From positions 1-56,361 of the forward strand of contig JAJFFG010000095.1 of assembly GCA_021776825.1 (NCBI GenBank): 56,361 bases of DNA, read 5' to 3'. Made by a program: the position numbers and the translations under genes. Origin of the DNA: Planctomycetota bacterium. Its GTDB lineage: Bacteria; Planctomycetota; JAJSAM01; JAJVHW01. The notes under the pieces were generated by a model. It had not been told where the DNA came from, did not search any database, and saw nothing but the letters and a program-made list of their open reading frames with translations. Positions 8,598 to 16,767 of the stretch are shown here, one piece after another. How positions within the stretch are numbered: position 1 is the first letter of the stretch; each line of letters starts with the position of its first letter.

Positions 8598-11213
8598 TCA
8601 GGGAAGCTCGAGCTCAGCCTCGCCGCCGGCCGGGACCGTCACCTCTTGCCGGGCCAAGTCACCGCTGGGACCGCGGATTCGCAGCACAACCGAGCCCGCA
8701 AGCACGCCACGCAGCGCGAGCCGCCCGTCGGCGTCGAAGCGGAAGCGCGAGGCAAGTCGGGAGGCGCCGGTCGACCACGCGGCGATCGGCTTGCCATCCG
8801 TCGACTCGAGCGCGGCGTGGAAGTCGTCCGGGCTACTGGCCGGGTCGCCCGTCAACTGGACGCGCAGAACGCCGTGCGCAGGGATCTCGAGCTCGAGCTC
8901 GCCCGGCGGCTCGCGGCCCAGGGTCACGCGCTGCGTGAGCGGCGGGCGCCCGTCGAGCAGCGCGCGGATCTCCCACTCGCCCGGCGCGAGACCCGTGACT
9001 TCGACGCGTCCATCCTCGTCCGTCCAAAACGTCTCGACCCCGGCACTCGCGGCTCCGACGCGATGGACACGCAGGCGCGAACCGGCGAGCACGGTGCCGT
9101 CGGCCTCACGCATCCGCGCCAGGAGCGACAGCGTTCGACGGACCGGGACGGTGACGTCCACCGTCGCGCCGTCGGCGACGTCCAACTCTTCGATCCGACC
9201 GCGCCAGCGTCCTCCGGCGGCCACGACGCGGTATCTGCCGCTCCGCACACGCGTGACCTGTACGCGGCGATCGCCGTCGGCGGGCACCGTCGCGACGCGA
9301 GGGCGCTCGGCCGCGTCGTCCAGAGCCTGGAGCCGAACGACGGTCCGCTCTGCGGTGGCGCCCTCCGGGAACTCCGTGTGCACGTTGACCGTCGCCCAGC
9401 GCCGCGCGATCAGCCGCACGTCAGCGTCGTCCGCCTGGCACATCGCCCCCGCGAGGAGATAGCCCTCCACCACGGCGGTCACGGCGTAGGTACCGGACGG
9501 GATGTCCTCGACGCGGAAGGCACCATCCGCCGTCTCGACGCTGCGCGTCAGTCCGCGATAGCGCGGGTGATCCAACGCCTTGACCGTGACGAACCCGGGG
9601 CCCAAATGCTCGCCCGCCGCGTCCACGATCTGTCCGGTGACGGTGTGGCCACCGGCCAGTTCGAGGTCCGCGGGGCCACTCCCCGTGTGCTCCCACTCGA
9701 CCGTGGCGCCGTCGAGCGTCGCGGACAGCGCGATCGGCTGCCCCATCGGCAGTCCGCGCACCGTGAAGCGACCGCTCTCATCGGAGCGCCAAAGGCGCCT
9801 CGTACGCACGCCGAGGACCTGCACCAACGCGGCTTCGATGCCGGTGGGCTCCCACTCCGCGCGTCCGTAGACGTGCGGGACAGTCTCGCCGGAGCCACGA
9901 CTCAACGTCCCGGTGACCGTCTGCGTTCCTGGGAGTCGCAGCGTGACTCCCGCCGCTCCACCGTCCGGGACTGTCAGGCCAGCGCTCATGCCGAGACCGC
10001 GTCGTCGCGCGAGAACGATGGGACGCATCGTCGAACCACGCGGCGGCTCGGGCACCCAGTCGAACGTGAAGCCGCCGTCGGCATCGGTGAGGGGCCCGGT
10101 CACGATCTCCATGAGACCCCGGTGCCCGACGATGATCGCTTGGAGTCGCGCTCCCTCGACGGGCTGGTCGTCCGGGCCGACGACGTGGCCGCGCACACCG
10201 GCGGCCGGGGACAGCGCGAGCACAATGTCGGCGTCGTGGGCTCCCAGTGGTGCGGCGCGCCAGCCCATCCCGCGACCGAACGCGACGACGTGACGGGTGC
10301 GCGGTGCCGCCAGCGTGAAGCGGCCGTCGGCATCGGTCGTGGTGCGCAGATCGGAGTGATACGAGTGCATCACGACCGCGCCGGCGAGGGGCGAGCCGGA
10401 AACCGCGTGCACAACCTGGCCCGAGATCGGCGGCCGACGCGGCGCCAGCACCTCGAACGTGCCCTGGTGAGGCACGGTGAGGGGCAGCCTCTCTCGCCCG
10501 TGCGCCGGATCGTCGATGTCGACCAGCGTGAACCCGTCCGGACAGCCGAGCGTGAACGAGCCGTCTTCGGCCGTCACCACCTCTTCGAAGTACGCCAGGG
10601 ACGACGCGCGTACCGTGACGCCGGCGACTCCCGAGCCATCGGCATCCACGACGCGCCCCGGCGTCGCATGCGCGGTCCGGGTACCCACCTCGAGGCCGCT
10701 CTCGACCGCGAGGTTGAGCACACCCGGCACAAACGGCGCATCCCCGAAGAGACCAGTGGTCAGCCCGGGGTGGCTCACGCGCACAGCCCACTCCACGTCG
10801 GGGCCTGGTCCCAGACGAAAGCGGCCGTCGTCGCCGACCGTGGCCGAGTCCAGGACGCGCAGCGGGAGCCGACCGAGCGGAGACGCCGCCACGAGCTCGA
10901 CGCGAGCCCCGGGAAGCACGGGCAGATCGCCGACGTCGGTCTCCTGCTCACCGTGTGACTGGTGGCGAACGAGCCCGTCACGCCAGATGTTGAGCTCGTC
11001 CGGGGACCACTCCAGCTCCCACGCGGCCGGAGCGATCGTCTCGTCGCTGAGGGACACGTCCTGCGAGGGGACGTCGCCGCACGCGGGCAACGCGCTGAGG
11101 AGTAGCGAACTCAGGGCGGCTCCGAGCAGGAATCGCGCAGTAGCTCGCGCTGTGACTCGCACTGGGAATCGCACAGTGACTCGCACCGGGAGCACCGGAA
11201 CCGGGACCTTCAT
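8598..11213 (-). CDS. Lipoprotein with many carboxypeptidase-regulatory-like repeats
   Basis: 871 residues. The basic N-terminus and hydrophobic stretch end in a lipobox (LPAC, Cys45), so the mature protein is probably lipid-anchored in the envelope. The rest is a chain of beta-sandwich repeats of the carboxypeptidase regulatory type, each with the pattern GxVVDxxGxPVxGAxV followed by T-D-x-D-G-x-F (for example GHVVGPDDQPVEGARL and TTDADGRFTLAAP). I count at least seven. No enzymatic domain is seen, so an adhesive or structural role is likely. The ATG at 11213 has a ggag sequence about 8 bases upstream. The signal region is itself built from a partly repeated 24-bp unit. The gene follows the sigma-54 activator by 85 bp and may be one of its targets. 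Confidence 0.85.
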   Translation of the reverse strand: MKVPVPVLPVRVTVRFPVRVTARATARFLLGAALSSLLLSALPACGDVPSQDVSLSDETIAPAAWELEWSPDELNIWRDGLVRHQSHGEQETDVGDLPVLPGARVELVAASPLGRLPLRVLDSATVGDDGRFRLGPGPDVEWAVRVSHPGLTTGLFGDAPFVPGVLNLAVESGLEVGTRTAHATPGRVVDADGSGVAGVTVRASSLAYFEEVVTAEDGSFTLGCPDGFTLVDIDDPAHGRERLPLTVPHQGTFEVLAPRRPPISGQVVHAVSGSPLAGAVVMHSYHSDLRTTTDADGRFTLAAPRTRHVVAFGRGMGWRAAPLGAHDADIVLALSPAAGVRGHVVGPDDQPVEGARLQAIIVGHRGLMEIVTGPLTDADGGFTFDWVPEPPRGSTMRPIVLARRRGLGMSAGLTVPDGGAAGVTLRLPGTQTVTGTLSRGSGETVPHVYGRAEWEPTGIEAALVQVLGVRTRRLWRSDESGRFTVRGLPMGQPIALSATLDGATVEWEHTGSGPADLELAGGHTVTGQIVDAAGEHLGPGFVTVKALDHPRYRGLTRSVETADGAFRVEDIPSGTYAVTAVVEGYLLAGAMCQADDADVRLIARRWATVNVHTEFPEGATAERTVVRLQALDDAAERPRVATVPADGDRRVQVTRVRSGRYRVVAAGGRWRGRIEELDVADGATVDVTVPVRRTLSLLARMREADGTVLAGSRLRVHRVGAASAGVETFWTDEDGRVEVTGLAPGEWEIRALLDGRPPLTQRVTLGREPPGELELEIPAHGVLRVQLTGDPASSPDDFHAALESTDGKPIAAWSTGASRLASRFRFDADGRLALRGVLAGSVVLRIRGPSGDLARQEVTVPAGGEAELELP
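11152..11199. repeat. Degenerate 24-bp tandem repeat in a signal-peptide region
   Basis: Units 11152-11175 and 11176-11199 share the opening gtgactcgcac and gggA-type continuation, giving the repeated PVRVT motif in the lipoprotein N-terminus. The unit length keeps the frame. Confidence 0.5.
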
Positions 11214-11237
11214 GCGCAGCTCTCCCCCCCTCTGTCC

Positions 11238-11269
11238 ACGCACCGACCGTCCCACGCACCGACCGTCCC
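11238..11269. repeat. Perfect 16-bp tandem duplication between two genes
   Basis: The unit acgcaccgaccgtccc occurs twice back to back in the 85-bp spacer upstream of the lipoprotein gene. Its length is not a multiple of three, which is tolerable because the region is non-coding. Confidence 0.9.
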
Positions 11270-11298
11270 TTGGACGCATGCCGCCCCGGAAAGACGAA

Positions 11299-13260
11299 TC
11301 ACTCTTCCGGTCGCCGTATGCCAAGACGCTTGATCTTCGAGTCGAGCGTCGGGCGCGAGACCTGCAGCAGCCGCGCCGTATCGGACTTATGCCAACCGGA
11401 CCGGACGAGCGCCTCGTGGACCACGCGGCGCTCCACCACGTCGACCGCCTCCTGGACGATGTCCTTCAGCGAGCGACCCGCCGTCAGCGTGGACGCAGCG
11501 ACCGGCACGCTCCGGCGACGCACGTCCTCGCTGAGGACCTCGGGCAGGATCAGATGCTCGGAGAGCGCCACGGCCCGCATGATCTCGTTGCGAAGCTGGC
11601 GTACGTTGCCCGGCCACGCGTAACCCATCAGGATCGAGAGCGCCTCGTCAGTGATCCCCTTGCGCTCAGCCCCGGGCTCGGCGGACAGCTCGTCGAGGAA
11701 GTGCGCGACCAGATCCGCCACGTCCTCGCGGCGCTCTCGCAGCGGCGGGAGCCGCACCTGCATCACGTTGATGCGGTAGTAGAGGTCCTCGCGGAACCCG
11801 CCCTCGGCGACCATCTTGCCCAGATCGCGATTCGTGGCGGAGATGACCCGGACGTCCACGTGGATCGTGCCCTTCCCGCCGACGCGCCGCAACTCACCGC
11901 TCTCGAGCACCCGCAACAGCGTGACCTGCATCGCGAGCGGCAGCTCACCGATCTCGTCGAGGAAGAGTGTTCCCCGATCGGCGAGTTCGAACAGCCCGGC
12001 GCGATCGCTGTCGGCCCCGGTGAAGGCTCCCCGCACGTGCCCGAACAGCGCGCTCTCGAGCAGCGTCTCCGGGATGGCCGCGCAGTTCTCGGTGATGAAC
12101 GGGCGCTCCGCGCGCGGACCGTTGCCGTGGATCGCTCGCGCGACCAATTCCTTCCCCGTGCCGCTCTCGCCGAGAACCAGAACCGGCACCGCGGTGTCGG
12201 TCACGTGATCGACGAGTCGGAGCACCTCGCGCATGCTCGCTGAGCGTCCGATGATGCTCTCGTACTCGTACTTCAGCGGGCGATCGCCGCGGTCGCGCAG
12301 CAGCGTCCGCACCTCGTCGAGCTCGCGCCGCTGCCGGTCGACCTGCTGCTCGAGCAGCCGGTTCAGTTCCTCGACACGGGCCTTGCTGTTGGCCAGCTCG
12401 CCCGTCCGCTCGCGCAGCTCGGCGACGAGTCGAGCGTCCTCGAGGGCGACGGCGGCCTGGTCGGCGAACGCTTCGACGATCTTGAGGTCATCAGCGCCGA
12501 ACACGCCCTCCTCGAAGCGATGGTCCATGTAGAGGAACCCGAGCGACCGGCCGCGTGACGTCAACGGGAGACAGAGCACCGAGCGCAGGTTCATGCCCGA
12601 CACGCTGCTCGAGTCCTGAAGCCGGGCGTCGGCCTGGGCGTTGGTCGTCAACAGCGGCTTCCCGGTGCGCGCGACCTCCTCCGCGACGGCCCGGCTGATC
12701 TTCAGGGCCGGACGCCGCACGTTCTCGAGGTCGAGGGTCCTCGCCGCTTTCATCTCGAAGCGGCCGCCCGCCCCGCGGAGGATCAGGAAGCCGCGCTCGG
12801 CACCGGTCAGGGAGATGACCTGGTCGACGATCAGCGCGAGCAGCTTCTTCACGTCGGTCTCGCTCGCGAGAGCTCGGAGCGTCGTCTTCAGCCGACGCAC
12901 ATCCTCGGCCGCGGGCCGCCCGGGGGCCTCGCTGGTGCCCATCTTCTGCGCGGCACGCACGGCGATGCCCGCCCCGCGCGGGTCCTGGAACGTCAGGGTG
13001 ACGCCGCCGACCTCGACCACGTCACCGTGACGCAGCCGGCGTGTGGCGACGAGCGAGCCGTTGACGCGCGTGCCTTCGCCCGAACCCGCGTCGCGGAGGC
13101 GCCACCCGGTACGGCTCCGCTCGACGACGAAGTGCTCGCGCGAGATCCCGGGCCCCTCGATCACGAGCTCACAGCCCGTGTCGGTGCCAACGCGCAGCGG
13201 CCGCTCGCCGAGCTCGACGTAGCGGGTCGTGTCACCGGTCTCGACCAGGAGGCGCGCCAT
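11299..13260 (-). CDS. FHA-GAF sigma-54-dependent transcriptional activator
   Basis: 653 residues with four modules in order: FHA (about 1-95; ISREH and TRVNG present, GT replacing GR), GAF (about 125-275), a short coiled coil, an AAA+ sigma-54 interaction domain (about 335-565) and a Fis-type helix-turn-helix at the end (HKSDTARLLQVSRPTL). Walker A is GESGTGKE, Walker B GTLFLDEIGE, and the sigma-54 contact loop GAFTGA is intact. It therefore remodels RNA polymerase at -24/-12 promoters when FHA and/or GAF inputs allow. GTG at 13263 immediately precedes the ATG at 13260; I use the ATG. It begins 9 bp after the helicase stop and leads the lipoprotein/FHA genes, its likely targets. No clear -24/-12 promoter was found by eye. 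Confidence 0.95.
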   Translation of the reverse strand: MARLLVETGDTTRYVELGERPLRVGTDTGCELVIEGPGISREHFVVERSRTGWRLRDAGSGEGTRVNGSLVATRRLRHGDVVEVGGVTLTFQDPRGAGIAVRAAQKMGTSEAPGRPAAEDVRRLKTTLRALASETDVKKLLALIVDQVISLTGAERGFLILRGAGGRFEMKAARTLDLENVRRPALKISRAVAEEVARTGKPLLTTNAQADARLQDSSSVSGMNLRSVLCLPLTSRGRSLGFLYMDHRFEEGVFGADDLKIVEAFADQAAVALEDARLVAELRERTGELANSKARVEELNRLLEQQVDRQRRELDEVRTLLRDRGDRPLKYEYESIIGRSASMREVLRLVDHVTDTAVPVLVLGESGTGKELVARAIHGNGPRAERPFITENCAAIPETLLESALFGHVRGAFTGADSDRAGLFELADRGTLFLDEIGELPLAMQVTLLRVLESGELRRVGGKGTIHVDVRVISATNRDLGKMVAEGGFREDLYYRINVMQVRLPPLRERREDVADLVAHFLDELSAEPGAERKGITDEALSILMGYAWPGNVRQLRNEIMRAVALSEHLILPEVLSEDVRRRSVPVAASTLTAGRSLKDIVQEAVDVVERRVVHEALVRSGWHKSDTARLLQVSRPTLDSKIKRLGIRRPEE

Positions 13261-13269
13261 CACCCGATG

Positions 13270-15588
13270 CTAGTCGAGGAGCGGGGTCAGCTTCGCGTGG
13301 GAGAGCGCCAGAGTCTTCTCGCCGGCGCTGCGGAAGAACACCACCACGCGAGCGCGCTCGCCGGCGCCCATGAGACGGCGGATCGTGCCCTCTCCGAACA
13401 CGCCGTGGCTCACGCGCTGCCCCACCCGCAGCTGCGACGACGGGTCGTCGTCGACTCCGTCGTAGCTGACGACCGGGTCGACGCCCGGCTCCCAGCGTGG
13501 CTTGCTCGCGCGGATCGGAGCCGAGCGCCCGCCGCCACGCGCCCAGGGCGCCCCTCGGTCGAATGCCCCGCCCTGGAATGACGCCCCACCGAGCGACCCG
13601 CTGCCGGACTGGCCCCCTCCGGACTGGCCCCCTCCGAATGAGCGCTGACGGCCGAGCAACGACTGCCGATCGACGTCGAGGGCCTCCTCGGGGATCTCGA
13701 GCAGGAACTGGCTGGCGCCGCCTCCGAAACCACCGGTGATGCGAGCGCGGCGATCCCGGGCGTACGTCAAGCGCAGTCGCTCCTTCGCCCGCGTGATGCC
13801 GACGAACAGCAGCCGTCGCTCCTCCTCGAGCGCCTTGCGGTCCTCGGCACTGCGAGCGTGCGGCAGCAGGTTCTCCTCGACGCCTGTGATCGTCACCTCC
13901 GCGAACTCGAGTCCCTTGGCGGAGTGGAGAGTCATGAGCGCGACCCGCGGGCTCTCCGGGTCGTACTGGTCGGTGTCGGAGACGAGGCCGACCTCCTGGA
14001 GGAAATCGGGCAGCGTCGCCTCGTCGCCGCGACGCTGGTCGTACTCCTCGGCGCCGCCGATCAGCTCGCGCACGTTCTCGATGCGATCCTGGGCGTCCTC
14101 GGCATACGCGCGTTTGAGGTACTCCTCGTAGTTGAGGAGCAGGACGGCATCGCGCACGAGTTCGGCCACCGAACCGGAGGCACTGCGCTCGAGCGTGGAG
14201 AGCAGCTTCTCCACATCGCGTAGCGCGAGCGTGGCGCGCTTCGAGACCTCGCCGGAGTCGGCCATCGCCGTCAAGGCCCGTCGCGCGTTCCAACCGCGCT
14301 CGCGAGCCGCGCCGAAGAGACGCTCGAGCGTCTTGGCGCCAACGCCGCGTCTCGGAGTCGTCAGGACGCGCGTCATGCTCTCGCGGTCGGACGGGTTCGC
14401 GAGCACCCTCAGGTACGCCACGAGGTCCTTCACCTCGGCGCGCTGGTAGAACTCGACGCCCTTCACGATCGTGTAGGGGATGCCACGAGCGCGGAGCGCG
14501 GTCTCGAGCGCCCGGCTCTGCGCGTTCACGCGATAGAAGACCGCCATGTCCTGATACGGGGTGCCACGCGAGTACGAGCCGAGCAGCTCATCGGCGACGA
14601 GCTGGCCCTCGGCGTGCTCGTCATCCGCGCCGAGCACGCGCACCAGATCGCCGTCGTCGCGCGTCGCGACGAGACGCTTCTCGTGCCGGTCGCGGTTGTT
14701 CGCAATCAGGCCGTCGGCCGCGCGCAGCACGTTGCCGACAGAACGAAAGTTCTCCTCCAAGCGCACGACGATCGCGCCGGGATAGTTGCGCTCGAACTCG
14801 AGGATGTTGCGCACGTCGGCGTTGCGGAACGCATAGATCGACTGATCGGGATCGCCCGTGGCGCACACGTTGCGCTGCGGCTCGGCGAGGATCGCTGCCA
14901 GGTGGAACTGCACCGGACTCGTGTCCTGGTACTCGTCGATCATCACGAACTCGAACCGACGTTGGAGGAGGCCACGAACGTCCTCGTCGGCACGGAGCAT
15001 CTGGAGGGTCCGCACGAGCAGATCGTCGAAGTCGACGGCGTTCGATTCGGCCAGTTCACGCTCGTACGCGCGGTAGATCTCGGCGACCTGGCGCTCGAGG
15101 AACCCCGCGGCCTCCTCGAGCGCCGTCTCGGGCGAGTCGCCCGCCGTTTTCCATTTCGAGATGCGCGCTCGCGCCTGCGCCGGCTTGATCGCCGCCCCGC
15201 CCAGGTCCATGCGGCGCAGCACACCTCGCACGACACGGTTCTGGTCCTGCTGGTCGAAGATCGAGAACCCAGCCGTGAGTCCAGCAGGCTCTGGCCATCG
15301 CCGCAGGATGGCGGCGCACGTGGCATGGAACGTCTTGACCCACGCTCCGCGAGCGGAGGTCAGCGCCTCGACGCGACGCGCCATCTCCTGGGCGGCCTTG
15401 TTCGTAAAGGTGATCGCCAGGATGCACGACGGCGGGACGCCGTGCTCGATCAGGTGCGCGATGCGATGCGTGATCACGCGCGTCTTGCCGGAGCCAGGCC
15501 CGGCGACGACGAGGAGCGGGCCTTCACCATGGACGACGGCCGTCCGCTGGCTCTCAGTCAGATCGCGTAGGAGATCGTCGGACGACAC
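13270..15588 (-). CDS. UvrD/PcrA-type ATP-dependent DNA helicase
   Basis: A superfamily 1 helicase of 772 residues that unwinds DNA 3' to 5' in repair and replication restart. All core motifs are present: AGPGSGKT (I), DEYQDTSPVQ (II), GDPDQSIYAFRNAD (III), LEENFRS (IV), TLHSAKGLEF (V) and VGITRAKERL (VI). A Gly/Ser/Gln-rich linker near residue 660 contains a 15-bp tandem duplication and separates the motor from a PcrA-type C-terminal domain. I chose the GTG at 15588 because the residues after it (LLRDLTESQRTAV) are the family N-terminus and aggg lies just upstream; the open frame before it is built from non-coding tandem repeats. It is co-directional with the genes on both sides. Confidence 0.95.
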   Translation of the reverse strand: MSSDDLLRDLTESQRTAVVHGEGPLLVVAGPGSGKTRVITHRIAHLIEHGVPPSCILAITFTNKAAQEMARRVEALTSARGAWVKTFHATCAAILRRWPEPAGLTAGFSIFDQQDQNRVVRGVLRRMDLGGAAIKPAQARARISKWKTAGDSPETALEEAAGFLERQVAEIYRAYERELAESNAVDFDDLLVRTLQMLRADEDVRGLLQRRFEFVMIDEYQDTSPVQFHLAAILAEPQRNVCATGDPDQSIYAFRNADVRNILEFERNYPGAIVVRLEENFRSVGNVLRAADGLIANNRDRHEKRLVATRDDGDLVRVLGADDEHAEGQLVADELLGSYSRGTPYQDMAVFYRVNAQSRALETALRARGIPYTIVKGVEFYQRAEVKDLVAYLRVLANPSDRESMTRVLTTPRRGVGAKTLERLFGAARERGWNARRALTAMADSGEVSKRATLALRDVEKLLSTLERSASGSVAELVRDAVLLLNYEEYLKRAYAEDAQDRIENVRELIGGAEEYDQRRGDEATLPDFLQEVGLVSDTDQYDPESPRVALMTLHSAKGLEFAEVTITGVEENLLPHARSAEDRKALEEERRLLFVGITRAKERLRLTYARDRRARITGGFGGGASQFLLEIPEEALDVDRQSLLGRQRSFGGGQSGGGQSGSGSLGGASFQGGAFDRGAPWARGGGRSAPIRASKPRWEPGVDPVVSYDGVDDDPSSQLRVGQRVSHGVFGEGTIRRLMGAGERARVVVFFRSAGEKTLALSHAKLTPLLD
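13606..13635. repeat. Perfect 15-bp tandem duplication in the helicase gene
   Basis: The unit ggactggccccctcc is repeated exactly, encoding the pentad SGGGQ twice in the helicase linker. The frame is kept. Confidence 0.9.
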
Positions 15589-15613
15589 GAGCCCCTGATT
15601 CAACCACCCGGCG

Positions 15614-15655
15614 CGGACAGTGCTCGGCCCGGACAGTGCTCGGCCCGGACAGTGC
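15614..15655. repeat. 16-bp tandem repeat, 2.6 copies, upstream of the helicase
   Basis: The unit cggacagtgctcggcc is present twice exactly and a third time in part, ending 26 bp before the helicase start. It is non-coding and not a multiple of three. Confidence 0.9.
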
Positions 15656-15668
15656 ACCGTTCCGTCCT

Positions 15669-15692
15669 GCCGTCCGCCCAGCCGTCTGCCCA
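15669..15692. repeat. 12-bp tandem duplication upstream of the helicase
   Basis: Two copies of gccgtcYgccca (one mismatch) sit next to the 16-bp repeat, so most of the 111-bp spacer between the acyltransferase and helicase genes is duplicated sequence. Confidence 0.75.
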
Positions 15693-15699
15693 GCCGCGC

Positions 15700-16767
15700 T
15701 CACTCGCCAGTCCAGACGGGCAGGTCGGGACGATCCTCCGGGCGCGTCATCCACCGCTTGTGGAGCCACAGCCAGGGAGCGGGATCGGCGCGGATGACTT
15801 CCTCGAACACGGACGTGTAGCGACGCGTGAGGTCCAAGACTGCCTTGTCGCGCGGCAGATCGCTCCGCGCCGTCATCGGACCGCTCAACTTCACGCGGTG
15901 ACGAGTGAGGCCGTTCCACTCCACCCAGAGGATCACGATGGGCGCTCCGGTGCGAAACGACAGCGCCGCGGGCCCGGCCGGGGTGTGCGCCAGAGTTCCG
16001 AAGAACGGAACGAACACGCCCTTGACGCGTCGCACGTCGGCGTCCGCCACGAACGCGACGGGCTCGTTGCGCTTCAGATAGCGCAGGATCTCGCGCGGGT
16101 TGCCGCGCTCGATGGTCCGGTTGCCGAGTGCCGCGCGCGCGCCGATGAGCCACTTCGTCGGTCCCGATCCTCCGGCATCGCGACCGACGGACGCGCCGCC
16201 GAACGCGTGCGTGAACCACGAGCCGGACACCTCGTAGAGCGAGTAGTGCATCGAGACGATGATCGCGCCCTTGCCGCCCTCGAGCGCCTTGGCGAGGCAC
16301 TCGGCGCCCTCGATCTCCTGGCGCGCCCGGACACGCTCGGGCCCCAGTCGCGCGAGTTTCGGCAGCTGACACGCCCCGCGCCCCGAGAGCCGCAGACACC
16401 GGCGGAGGATCGCCTTCCGTGCCGACTCGTCGAGCTCGTCGCCGAGAGCGAGTTCGAGGTTCGCCAGGCCGCGCTCCCGCATCCGCCGGTAGCCGAAGTA
16501 GCCGACCAGGCCCACGAGCTCGCCCAACAGCGCCGCGAGCCAGAGCGGCAGCCAGGAGCACACGAGCAGCCCGAGACGAAGCCACGGGTCCCGACGAGCG
16601 TGTCGCGCGTGACGCAAGTCGTGCGCGGCCTGCTTGTGAGCGATCAGCTCCTCGGCGGACAGGTGGAGCTGACGCCGCAGCACACGACGTTCGTCGCGCG
16701 ACAGCGCCTGGAACTCCGGCGTTCCCGGCTTCGGACTGGGCTGCGGACTGGGAGAGGTCTCCGTCAC
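15700..16767 (-). CDS. LpxL/HtrB-type lipid A acyltransferase
   Basis: A 355-residue inner-membrane acyltransferase of the lauroyl/myristoyl transferase family, which adds a secondary acyl chain during lipid A synthesis. One hydrophobic helix lies near residues 65-90, after a basic N-terminus. The catalytic H-x4-E is seen in SMHYSLYEVSG, and later blocks (VAFVADADVRR, VFVPFFG, WLWLHKRW) fit the family. The N-terminal PSPQPSPKPG stretch contains a 12-bp duplication. Its ATG overlaps the stop of the upstream HEAT-cyclophilin gene by 4 bp, so the two are probably translationally coupled. It supports a Gram-negative outer membrane. The exact acyl donor and position cannot be read from sequence. 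Confidence 0.88.
   Translation of the reverse strand: MTETSPSPQPSPKPGTPEFQALSRDERRVLRRQLHLSAEELIAHKQAAHDLRHARHARRDPWLRLGLLVCSWLPLWLAALLGELVGLVGYFGYRRMRERGLANLELALGDELDESARKAILRRCLRLSGRGACQLPKLARLGPERVRARQEIEGAECLAKALEGGKGAIIVSMHYSLYEVSGSWFTHAFGGASVGRDAGGSGPTKWLIGARAALGNRTIERGNPREILRYLKRNEPVAFVADADVRRVKGVFVPFFGTLAHTPAGPAALSFRTGAPIVILWVEWNGLTRHRVKLSGPMTARSDLPRDKAVLDLTRRYTSVFEEVIRADPAPWLWLHKRWMTRPEDRPDLPVWTGE
16729..16752. repeat. 12-bp tandem duplication in the acyltransferase N-terminus
   Basis: cttcggactggg is followed by ctgcggactggg (one mismatch), encoding the repeated QPSP/KPSP-like motif. The frame is kept. Confidence 0.75.

Noticed and set aside
8547..10958. 803-codon plus-strand frame antisense to the repeat lipoprotein
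   Set aside because: Its composition (Arg, Gly, His, Asp without hydrophobic cores) is that of an antisense shadow. The minus strand shows signal peptide, lipobox and regular beta repeats.
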